Source: Paraburkholderia ginsengisoli NBRC 100965
GTDB lineage: Bacteria > Pseudomonadota > Gammaproteobacteria > Burkholderiales > Burkholderiaceae
Assembly (NCBI RefSeq): GCF_000739735.1
Contig: NZ_BBJF01000008.1
Coordinates: 62,001 to 126,000, forward strand
Direction: 5' to 3'
DNA: 64,000 bases
The notes under the pieces were generated by a model, which was given only the letters and a program-made list of their open reading frames with translations, was not told the DNA's origin and did not search any database. The translations under genes and the position numbers were made by a program. Positions 25,395-32,517 of this stretch are shown here, piece after piece (the first letter of the stretch is position 1; the number at the start of each line of letters is the position of its first letter).

Positions 25395-26813
25395 TTACCC
25401 GACTGTGAATGACTGATGTGGCGAGAGCACTCGCACGGACCGGGTCGCCCGAGTTAGCGCAACATACCATTCGAGCTTAGTCCGGCACGCGTCGGGCGTT
25501 ATAACGACGTGGTCAAACTCCAGTCCCTTCACTAGCAGCGTGCTTCCGACGGAACGGTTTCGCACGATTCGGCCGCGTTCGCGCCGCGTGTTGGCAACTT
25601 GCCATGTCGCATCTTCAAGTGAGAGACTGGGATTCTCTACGCAAAGGCGTAAAGAGGCCTTAATCCCGTAAACGAGTTCCGGCCGGGTGACCGTAACACC
25701 CGCTTCGTGTTCGATGCACTGCAACGCATCGACTACGTGACGGAAGGATGCATCTCGCGCAACCGCGCAAAGCGCAATTTCCGCAGGAGAGGCGGGAATG
25801 CGCTGGCGCCCCGGATTTGCCAACAGACTTTCGACTCGTTTCCTTTTCGGTGCAGCTTCGGCTCCAGCGAATGCCGAGCTTGCAAAACCAAGGACGGCCG
25901 CCACACGCTCGATACCCCCGGTGTTTCGCACGGAGTCGTAGAAGTCCCGCTCGCATCTTCCCGATACCGGTTCGACAGTTGTGCCGCCAATTGTCTTCGC
26001 CAGCTTGGCGCGACGCACCGCGTCGAAGCTGGAATCGAGCACCGCCATCGTCTGTCCGGGCTGTTGTGAACGAACGAAACAGAACTTGCCCAAATCAGTG
26101 ACCGGCTGTCCAACCTCGCACTGCACCCACTCGACGGATTGCGGCACATTGGTCAAGTCAATCTTGCCTGCCTGAATTCCGGGTCGCGCTGAGAGCAGCC
26201 AGGCACCCAGTTCGCCATTGTCCACGGCATTCCAGCGATGCGGAGTTGCGAGCTGTCCAGCTAGGGGAAATTCAGGAAGTGTGCGCGTGTGCCAGTCGAC
26301 GACGCGGTCAGTTCGGGTGAAGCCGAATATAGCCTGCAAAGGGTCGCCAAACACGTAGCAGCGCATCATCCGACTTAGTGCGCATATCAGTCGATGCTGA
26401 GACTCCGCGCAGTCCTGATACTCATCAACCAGCACGCCATCGTAAGACGCAGCGAGGACGCTCTGGACCGCGCCGCTCTCGACGAGGTCAGCGGCAGCCT
26501 GCTGAACTGTCGACCAATCGTTTTCCTTTGCCGTCCATTGAGTTGATAGATGCGAATTCTCGGGAAATGCGCGCGCCCAGCGGTGAGACCACGCTGATAT
26601 CGTTTCGACTTGAGCCTTCATGTCAGGCACTGAGTACTTCTTCAGTCGCTTCCGGATTGCGTCAACGCCCGCGACCGTATGCGTAAGTACGAGCCAGCGC
26701 CCCGGAAGGGTGCCGGCTACAAGCGCAATCTGTTCGGTCTTTCCCGTACCGGCAGGAGCCTCAATGGCTCCCTTTCGCGTTGCCAGCATTTGCCCGACGG
26801 CGACCTCAATCAT
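25395..26813 (-). CDS. gajB: UvrD-like helicase of a Gabija system (GajB)
   Basis: A 472-residue superfamily 1 helicase, near the length of known GajB (494). Motifs in order: Walker A IEAPAGTGKTEQI (~18-30), motif II GVLVDEYQDCAE (~147-157), motif III VFGDPLQAIFGF (~173-184), a late LLVKGLEFDHVVI and motif VI ALTRATRSVRV near the C-terminus. It starts 8 bases inside the end of the GajA-like gene, so the two are translated together. In Gabija, GajB is thought to be activated by DNA ends left by GajA and to deplete nucleotides or DNA; direct function here is inferred from the pairing. Confidence 0.85.
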   Translation of the reverse strand: MIEVAVGQMLATRKGAIEAPAGTGKTEQIALVAGTLPGRWLVLTHTVAGVDAIRKRLKKYSVPDMKAQVETISAWSHRWARAFPENSHLSTQWTAKENDWSTVQQAAADLVESGAVQSVLAASYDGVLVDEYQDCAESQHRLICALSRMMRCYVFGDPLQAIFGFTRTDRVVDWHTRTLPEFPLAGQLATPHRWNAVDNGELGAWLLSARPGIQAGKIDLTNVPQSVEWVQCEVGQPVTDLGKFCFVRSQQPGQTMAVLDSSFDAVRRAKLAKTIGGTTVEPVSGRCERDFYDSVRNTGGIERVAAVLGFASSAFAGAEAAPKRKRVESLLANPGRQRIPASPAEIALCAVARDASFRHVVDALQCIEHEAGVTVTRPELVYGIKASLRLCVENPSLSLEDATWQVANTRRERGRIVRNRSVGSTLLVKGLEFDHVVITPDACRTKLEWYVALTRATRSVRVLSPHQSFTVG

Positions 26814-28527
26814 TGGCCGTCAACCAGTTAGTGAGCAATCGCAGATGACCATCGAGGCTGCCCTCGCCCAGCAGGTCAGCCGTGGACAGAACCTTCGAAC
26901 CAATTTCAAAACAAAGGTCGAAGTGGTTCTTAATCCACTTCGACCTGTTCGCCTGGCCTCCAATCGCCTGCACTGCAGTCGGGTTCGAAAGATATGGTGC
27001 AACTTCATCGAGGCTGTTGAACGTGGCTTGCGCCAACCGCGAGAGCTCCTGTAACAACCGGGGAAGGGTGATACTTTCGGCAATCAATGCAAGCAGGTCG
27101 CCCAACAGAGCGACGGGCAGCCCGCAGAACAGCTCCTCTTCAGTGCAGCGCGACTGGCCCCATGAGAAATGACGAACGCCGCACGTCACCAGTTCCTCGA
27201 ACGTTTTCTTGTCCATCGGCCGGTCACTGTCGGTAAGCACCGCCGTGCGATAGCCCAGTCTGGCGAAATGCAGTGCGACGGCGAAGACCGTTGGGTCACC
27301 GCCACCATCTACGAGAGCAACGCCGCTTGCCTGAAAATTTCTATCCGTTCCTTCGGCAAAGCCTTTCAGCAGGCCGATTTCCGTTTGACCCTCACAAACG
27401 AGCACCGTCTTTCCGAGCAAAGCCTCTCCCTTGTCGCGAACGTACCGCTTCGCTTCAAGGACCGGCGTTGCGGTCGTCGCTGCCGGCGAAATTTTTACGG
27501 TGCCGTCATGCCCATTACGTCGGCAGACAAAAACTTCGTCATAGCGCACCTCGCGCAGAACCGCCGTCGAATGAGTCGTAACAAACGCTTGTCCGCTGCT
27601 GGCGACGCGCTGACGCAAATGGCTGACAAGAAGTGAAATGCGATGAGGCTCCAAGCCGTACTCGAGTTCGTCGACGAGCAGGAACTGTCTCCCGGCAGAT
27701 TCAGCGCTCTGCAGTGCGGCCACCGCCAGACGAGACGAACCCGTTCCCATGCAACGCATCGGCACATTTCCATCATGCAAGGCCACACCACTTGCATTCA
27801 TCGAGAAGCTGGTGTGGTCGAGATTTGCGACCAGTCCGCTCCGCACACTAACGCCAAGCTTGGCGATATCGGGTGCGATGGCGTTCACTACATCGGAGAA
27901 CGCCGTGGCACTATCGGCCGCAAAGTTATCGCGTGCTGACCGTAGCAGCCCGTTGAGCGTCGCCGGTAGCTGTTCGGGGTGTGAACCGACCCGTTGAAGG
28001 GACGAGCCCCGTCCCCAAGAAAGATGGCGGTCGGCATACACGCCGAGCCTTGCCGGAGCCATTGCCTTGCGGTCCGCAAAGCTCAGACGCCGGGACTTGT
28101 CCACGATACCGTTGCGCGAAACGTAGATTGACCACGACGGCTCGAGCGTACTGTCGACGTCAAGCTGCAGGATTAGTACTGGCTTGACTCCGACATGTTC
28201 CGCCGGTTCAGGAGTCCACTGTCCGGTGGCCGCATTCCATCCCGACAGCAACAGGCCGTACCGGTCGTCGCGCAGGAACTCGGCGGGAAGCCCAGACAAG
28301 ACTGCACTTATCGAAATCGCCTTCGAGGTGTCAGTTTCGTAGAAGTCGAGGTCATCGAAGGTCGCATTCTGGCGCTCGGCAAACAGAAGTTCCAATGCAT
28401 CAAGGATGGTCGTCTTCGCGCTGTCCCCTGGGCCAATCAAACAGTTGATGCCCCGCGCGGGTCGCCAGCCCAAGCTTTCGATGCCTCTAAAATGACTTAT
28501 CCACAAGCACTCAATATGCACTGGCAA
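26806..28527 (-). CDS. gajA: OLD-family ATPase-TOPRIM nuclease of a Gabija system (GajA)
   Basis: A 573-residue protein, close to GajA (578). An N-terminal ABC-type head (ISHFRGIESLGW, P-loop IGPGDSAKTTIL at ~31-42, late LLVDELEYGLEPHR as Walker B) is followed by a TOPRIM domain: VLVCEGQTEIGLLKGF supplies the conserved Glu and AVLTDSDRPMD the Asp-x-Asp. GajA nicks specific DNA when nucleotide levels fall. The P-loop is unusual in having Ala where the last Gly of GxxxxGK[ST] is expected. The start is TTG at 28527 or GTG at 28521; CGGGGA lies upstream. It is followed by gajB with an 8-base overlap. Confidence 0.85.
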   Translation of the reverse strand: MPVHIECLWISHFRGIESLGWRPARGINCLIGPGDSAKTTILDALELLFAERQNATFDDLDFYETDTSKAISISAVLSGLPAEFLRDDRYGLLLSGWNAATGQWTPEPAEHVGVKPVLILQLDVDSTLEPSWSIYVSRNGIVDKSRRLSFADRKAMAPARLGVYADRHLSWGRGSSLQRVGSHPEQLPATLNGLLRSARDNFAADSATAFSDVVNAIAPDIAKLGVSVRSGLVANLDHTSFSMNASGVALHDGNVPMRCMGTGSSRLAVAALQSAESAGRQFLLVDELEYGLEPHRISLLVSHLRQRVASSGQAFVTTHSTAVLREVRYDEVFVCRRNGHDGTVKISPAATTATPVLEAKRYVRDKGEALLGKTVLVCEGQTEIGLLKGFAEGTDRNFQASGVALVDGGGDPTVFAVALHFARLGYRTAVLTDSDRPMDKKTFEELVTCGVRHFSWGQSRCTEEELFCGLPVALLGDLLALIAESITLPRLLQELSRLAQATFNSLDEVAPYLSNPTAVQAIGGQANRSKWIKNHFDLCFEIGSKVLSTADLLGEGSLDGHLRLLTNWLTAND

Positions 28528-28700
28528 TATCCCCGGATGGTCAATAGACGGACGAGCGCCCGATTGTCTTTCGGTTTGAATACTGCCACATCGCGGGAAC
28601 TATGGGACGAGAATAGGCGCCCGTCGTGAGGGCTATTGGCGCCTCCACGCCCAAGGTCCAACGAGGGATTTGTTCGCACAATGTCCTTGTCGTATCCGGA

Positions 28701-28727
28701 GCCCCGGCGCTGTCGCAGCGCCGGGGC
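28701..28727 (-). terminator. perfect GC-rich hairpin past the small gene at 28732
   Basis: GCCCCGGCGCTG, a 3-base loop, then its exact reverse complement. It lies 4 bases past the stop of the leftward gene 28732-28956 and between it and gajA. There is no T run, so it may be a weak terminator. Confidence 0.5.
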
Positions 28728-28731
28728 GAGT

Positions 28732-28956
28732 TCATTGGCCCAGTCTGGCAGATGCCTCGAATCCATCGGCTGTTTCACGCGCCGCATGTGCTATCTGGGG
28801 CAACAACTTCGTGAGTTCCTGCTGAGCAATGCGTTGCTCGGCGCGTGACATGGTGTCCATGTCGGCATGAAGCTCGGATGCACGTTCTATGAGCAGCTGC
28901 AAACGTGCAGCAGACGGCCCGAGGCCGTGCGTAATCTTGGACAGGTCAGATATCAC
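28732..28956 (-). CDS. small helical protein of unknown function
   Basis: A 74-residue protein read from GTG with GAGGTGA a few bases upstream. It starts MISDLSKITHGLGPSAARLQ and continues as a helical, probably coiled-coil protein (IERASELHADMDTMSRAEQR). It is divergent from the ArsO-like gene at 29027 and ends at a hairpin. Unrecognised. It marks the border between the defence block and the arsenic island. Confidence 0.5.
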   Translation of the reverse strand: MISDLSKITHGLGPSAARLQLLIERASELHADMDTMSRAEQRIAQQELTKLLPQIAHAARETADGFEASARLGQ

Positions 28957-28986
28957 TGCTCACCTCGCGTGTCGCATTGACCGCAA

Positions 28987-29009
28987 CATATCCGGTATTA
29001 TCGAAGTAT
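28987..29009 (+). promoter_or_regulatory. possible ArsR-type operator before the ArsO-like gene
   Basis: CATATCCGGTATTATCGAAG resembles the element before the MFS gene at 53269 (CATTTCCGGTATTCTAGAAA). It lies 18 bases upstream of the ATG at 29027. Confidence 0.4.
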
Positions 29010-29026
29010 CACCTGGTCGACCTTCC

Positions 29027-30121
29027 ATGTCTAATACCACCGTTCCCGAACCCAACCAGATAGAAGTGGCGATTGTCGGGGGCGGTCAATCCGCTCTGGC
29101 CGTTTCCTATTTCTTGCGCCGCGCCGGTATCCGGTACACCGTGCTTGACGACCAGCCGGAGCCTGGCGGTGCTTGGCAGCATGCATGGGATTCGCTTCGC
29201 CTCTTTTCTCCCTCCCAGTGGAGTTCATTGCCGGGCTGGCTGATGCCGGGTACCTCAGAGCAATATCCGTCGCGCGACCATGTCATTCGCTATCTCACTG
29301 AATACGAGAAGCGCTATGAGATTCCGGTTCAACGCCCGGTGGAAGTGGCGTCCGTATCGCGACGTGACACGGGACTGCTCATATCGACGGACAAGGGTGA
29401 ATGGCTGGCAAAAGCGGTTGTCAGTGCGACGGGCACATGGGGCGGCCCCTACATTCCGGACTATCCAGGACAGGGCAGCTTCGAGGGCGAACAGTTGCAC
29501 TCGGCGCATTACCGCAATCCGGATACGTTCCACGGAAAGGATGTGCTGGTTGTAGGCGGAGGCAATTCCGGGGCACAGATACTCGCCGAACTGTCGCAGG
29601 TCTGTCACACAACCTGGGTTACGTTGGAAACGCCAACCTTTCTGCCTGACGAGGTCGACGGACGTGTTCTCTTCGAGCGTGCGACCGAACGATGGAAAGC
29701 GCGTGCGGAGGGACGACCGGACCCTGCGCCAAGTGGAGGCCTGGGCGACGTGGTGATGGTACAACCCGTACGGGAAGCGCGCGAACGAGGAGTGCTGCAT
29801 TCTGTGCGCCCGTTCTCGCATTTCACGGTGGATGGTGTCGTGTGGAAAGACGGTTCGCACGCGCACGTCGACGCCGTTATCTGGTGTACCGGCTTCCGTC
29901 CCGCACTCGAGCATCTACGGCCGCTGCACATTCTCAACGACGCAGGCCGCGTAGATGTCGTTGATGGTCGGGCGTTCCAGGAACCGAGACTTTGGCTGGT
30001 CGGGTACGGTGAATGGTGCGGCTTCGCTTCCGCGACGCTCATTGGCGTGATGCGTTCAGCGAAATCGGCGACAACTCAGATTGACCAATATCTAACTTCA
30101 CTTGAGGATTCGAAACCATGA
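29027..30121 (+). CDS. arsO: flavin-dependent monooxygenase, ArsO-like
   Basis: A 364-residue FAD/NAD(P)H-dependent protein. VAIVGGGQSALAVSYFLRR (from ~residue 14) is the FAD-binding Rossmann loop, KDVLVVGGGNSGAQILAEL (~residue 165) the NADPH-binding loop, and VDAVIWCTGFRPALEHL the C-terminal ATG-like motif of the family. Similar genes, called arsO, are found in ars operons beside arsC and transporters; the substrate is not firmly established. I take the Met of MSNTTVPEPN as start; upstream codons are not coding-like and carry a possible operator. Its stop overlaps arsC in ATGA, so the two are coupled. Confidence 0.75.
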   Translation: MSNTTVPEPNQIEVAIVGGGQSALAVSYFLRRAGIRYTVLDDQPEPGGAWQHAWDSLRLFSPSQWSSLPGWLMPGTSEQYPSRDHVIRYLTEYEKRYEIPVQRPVEVASVSRRDTGLLISTDKGEWLAKAVVSATGTWGGPYIPDYPGQGSFEGEQLHSAHYRNPDTFHGKDVLVVGGGNSGAQILAELSQVCHTTWVTLETPTFLPDEVDGRVLFERATERWKARAEGRPDPAPSGGLGDVVMVQPVREARERGVLHSVRPFSHFTVDGVVWKDGSHAHVDAVIWCTGFRPALEHLRPLHILNDAGRVDVVDGRAFQEPRLWLVGYGEWCGFASATLIGVMRSAKSATTQIDQYLTSLEDSKP

Positions 30122-30540
30122 GCGTCACGATTTACCACAACCCGGAATGCGGCACCTCGCGGAATACATTGGCCATGATTCGCAACGCGGGCGTCGAACC
30201 AACCGTCATTGAATACCTGCAGACGCCACCGACCCGCGAACGGCTCGTGGAGCTTATCGGCAAGTCGGGTCTCAGCGTACGCGACGCGTTGCGGCAAAAG
30301 GGTACCCCCTACGCCGCGCTTGGCCTTGACGACCCGCTGCTTAGCGACGATGACCTCCTCGACGCCATGCTGGAACATCCGATTCTCATCAACCGTCCGT
30401 TCGTGGAGACACCGCATGGCGTACGCTTGTGCCGACCGTCAGAAGTGCTTCTCGATATCATGCCTGAGGCCCGGAGTGTGCCGTTCACGAAAGAGGACGG
30501 TGAGGTTGTTGTTGATGCGCAGGGACGCCGCGTCAAATAG
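30118..30540 (+). CDS. arsC: arsenate reductase, glutaredoxin-dependent type
   Basis: Reduces cytoplasmic arsenate to arsenite with glutathione and glutaredoxin. The 140 residues match the E. coli-plasmid ArsC type: catalytic Cys in YHNPECGTSRNTL (Cys12), then NRPFVETPHGVRLCRP with the arginines that bind the oxyanion. Preceded by GAGG and coupled to the ArsO-like gene. It is unrelated in fold to the two phosphatase-like ArsC proteins at 41.4 and 44.6 kb, so this island has both reductase classes. Confidence 0.9.
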   Translation: MSVTIYHNPECGTSRNTLAMIRNAGVEPTVIEYLQTPPTRERLVELIGKSGLSVRDALRQKGTPYAALGLDDPLLSDDDLLDAMLEHPILINRPFVETPHGVRLCRPSEVLLDIMPEARSVPFTKEDGEVVVDAQGRRVK

Positions 30541-30558
30541 CCGAACCGCCTCGACGGC

Positions 30559-30643
30559 GGCACGACACGATGTTCCATACCTGCGTGCCGGACGGGAAAC
30601 GGTGGCGTCATCGATGCGATATCAGCCTCCGATAAACGACATC
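30559..30643. repeat. 85-bp direct repeat, copy 1
   Basis: Starts GGCACGACACGATG and ends with the moaA 3' end. It is an imperfect copy of 31251-31335, in the same orientation, and the two copies bracket the HipB-like gene. Confidence 0.6.
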
Positions 30644-30713
30644 TTCCAGCACCGGTGAAGCAGGAAAGTCGGCACCATTCATTTGCTGAGACACGGTCTC
30701 GTCAATCGAGTCT
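30622..30713 (-). pseudogene. moaA: remnant of a second moaA with an internal deletion
   Basis: Read leftward, DSIDETVSQQMNGADFPAS followed by VLE matches the intact MoaA (DSIDETVFQRMNGVGFPAA, then VLE), and is joined directly to MSFIGG and a TGA, the exact C-terminus of MoaA. Roughly 170 codons between these are missing and the 5' part is absent. It abuts the end of the HipB-like gene at 30715. Confidence 0.7.
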
Positions 30714-30714
30714 G

Positions 30715-31083
30715 TTAGTCCTTCGCTTGTGCCTTGCGCACACGCGCTTCGGCGGACGCTCGTGCACGCGCGCGCCCCAGGTCGATAGCCTTGCGAACGT
30801 CCATTTCAATCGCGCCACGGTCATGTTCCGGGGCGGCGAGTTGGGTCAACTCTCCATCGCGGAGGATAAGCCATAGCGCGGTTGCCACGATGCCGATGCT
30901 CACTGAAGGGTCTCCCGCCTCAAGTCGCTGCAGCGTGGGAACTGTGACTCCCATGCGCTTGGCCCAGGTTCTCAGGGATTCTTTGCGGCGCAAACGTGCA
31001 ACGGCTAAGTCGGACCCTAATTTTTCGATGGCTCTAAGGGTGGCGGGAGGGAGTTGCTGAAGAGCACGAGAGGTCTTTGGCAT
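30715..31083 (-). CDS. HipB-like XRE-family regulator without HipA
   Basis: A 122-residue DNA-binding protein from the ATG at 31083. A helix-turn-helix of the Cro/C1 kind is visible in LRTWAKRMGVTVPTLQRLE, followed by GDPSVSIGIVATALWLI and a basic Arg/Ala-rich C-terminal tail. This form usually precedes a hipA kinase-toxin gene and represses both. Here the next sequence is the moaA remnant, so the partner seems lost. A palindrome overlaps the start codon (31082-31098) and is a likely autoregulatory site. A start at 31110 is possible but has no better ribosome site. Confidence 0.65.
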   Translation of the reverse strand: MPKTSRALQQLPPATLRAIEKLGSDLAVARLRRKESLRTWAKRMGVTVPTLQRLEAGDPSVSIGIVATALWLILRDGELTQLAAPEHDRGAIEMDVRKAIDLGRARARASAEARVRKAQAKD

Positions 31084-31098
31084 GCAAATAGATTGCAT
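31082..31098. promoter_or_regulatory. operator candidate of the HipB-like gene
   Basis: ATGCAA, five bases, TTGCAT: a perfect 6-bp inverted repeat overlapping the start codon of the HipB-like gene, where antitoxin-type repressors commonly bind. Confidence 0.5.
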
Positions 31099-31250
31099 CA
31101 ATTGTGGCATTTTCGTCTACATCTATTTTCACATCGGAGAACTTCCATGCATGGTCTGTCGTCTGCTCGTAGACCGCGACGCCGTCGGGAAAAGTCTGTG
31201 TATGAAGTGACTGGATTAGCCCAGTACGCTCTCAAGTTCGCGTAGACGAC

Positions 31251-31335
31251 GGCACGACACGATGCTCCATGTCTGGCGTACCTGATGGAACGCGGAAGGG
31301 GCCTAGACGCGACGTCAGCCGCCGATGAACGACAT
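31251..31335. repeat. 85-bp direct repeat, copy 2
   Basis: Counterpart of 30559-30643, covering the last 7 codons of the intact moaA and its downstream sequence. Divergence is spread over the repeat, so the duplication is not recent. Confidence 0.6.
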
Positions 31336-32442
31336 TTCGACTTTGGACTGGTCGTGAGCGGCGCTATTTTCTCCGCGCTGTTCTGAATAGCGGTCGACAC
31401 GCCGCATCCACAGTTCAGCTACCAATCGGCGTAATGTCTCATCAGTGCACTCGTCTCGTACGGGCGACCGAATGTCGAGGCCGTGTGTGGCAAAGAGGCA
31501 CGTATAGAGCCGACCGTCCGCAGACAACCGTAGCCGCGTGCAATCCCCGCAGAAAGGTTGAGTGACGCTCGAGATGACGCCAATCTCTCCTTGGCCGTCG
31601 GCATAGTGGAATCGCATCGAAGTGTCCGATGACTTGTCACGACCGGTCGGAACCAGTGGGAATACCGAGTCAATGCAACGGACAACCTCCGACGAAGGCA
31701 CTACGGATTCCACATTCCACCCATTGCTCGTGCCGACGTCCATATACTCAATAAAGCGGACCTGCACGCCGCTCCCACGAAAGCGTCCGGCCACGGGCAG
31801 AATCTGTGCGTCGTTCACGCCGCGCTTGACCACCATGTTGACCTTGACTGGAGCGAAGCCGACTCGCAGCGCGGCGTCGATTCCTTCGAGCACGAGCGCG
31901 GCGGGAAAACCTACGCCGTTCATACGCTGAAACACAGTCTCATCTATCGAGTCGAGGCTGACGGTGATACGCTTCATTCCCGCGTTCCTCAGCGACTGTG
32001 CCTTGCGACTCAGCAGCGAGCCGTTTGTCGTCAGCGTCAGGTCGATATCTGCGCCGCAAGGCGTTCGCAGTCGAGCCAGCCGTTCGACAAGATATTCAAG
32101 GTCCTTTCTCAGCAATGGCTCTCCCCCCGTGAGTCGAATTTTTTCAACACCGAGGCCAACGAACACCCGCGCAACGCGCTCAACTTCCTCGAAGCTGAGC
32201 AACTCACGCCGGGGCAGAAATGCGTAGTCCTTGCCGAACACCTCCTTCGGCATGCAGTAGACACAACGGAAGTTGCAGCGGTCCGTAACCGAAATGCGCA
32301 GGTCTCGCAACGGGCGATGGCGCGTGTCACGAAGCGGTAACTCAATTGCCGCGCAGTCTGACGCAAGCAAATTGCGCCCAGGCGGGTCAGCAGCGCTGAC
32401 TTCCACGAGCGGGATGACTCGTCCCAGTGTGAATGCCTTCAT
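31315..32442 (-). CDS. moaA: GTP 3',8-cyclase for molybdenum cofactor (MoaA)
   Basis: A 375-residue radical-SAM enzyme that starts molybdopterin synthesis from GTP. RCNFRCVYCMPKE supplies the SAM-binding [4Fe-4S] cysteines, FCGDCTRLRLSADGRLYTC the second cluster, and the chain ends in the Gly-Gly required for activity. The ATG at 32442 has GGAGTGGAG upstream; the longer frame overlaps a hairpin. It lies 75 bases after aioA in the same direction, so it probably supplies cofactor for arsenite oxidase. No other moa/moe genes are present, so the rest of the pathway must be elsewhere. Confidence 0.9.
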   Translation of the reverse strand: MKAFTLGRVIPLVEVSAADPPGRNLLASDCAAIELPLRDTRHRPLRDLRISVTDRCNFRCVYCMPKEVFGKDYAFLPRRELLSFEEVERVARVFVGLGVEKIRLTGGEPLLRKDLEYLVERLARLRTPCGADIDLTLTTNGSLLSRKAQSLRNAGMKRITVSLDSIDETVFQRMNGVGFPAALVLEGIDAALRVGFAPVKVNMVVKRGVNDAQILPVAGRFRGSGVQVRFIEYMDVGTSNGWNVESVVPSSEVVRCIDSVFPLVPTGRDKSSDTSMRFHYADGQGEIGVISSVTQPFCGDCTRLRLSADGRLYTCLFATHGLDIRSPVRDECTDETLRRLVAELWMRRVDRYSEQRGENSAAHDQSKVEMSFIGG

Positions 32443-32488
32443 CGCAGCTCCACTCCCACGTGCGGATAGCCGCCGGCTCAGAAAGAGT

Positions 32489-32511
32489 ACGGCCGGCGAT
32501 GCGCCGGCCGT
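32489..32511 (-). terminator. hairpin between aioA and moaA
   Basis: ACGGCCGGCG and its exact complement around a 3-base ATG loop, directly after the aioA stop. Without a T run it is likely a partial terminator or message-stabilising element that lowers moaA relative to aioBA. Confidence 0.5.
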
Positions 32512-32517
32512 CGTCAC

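Noticed and set aside
28497..28787. 96-residue minus-strand frame
   Set aside because: Overlaps the hairpin and a better supported small gene, and has no plausible start signal.
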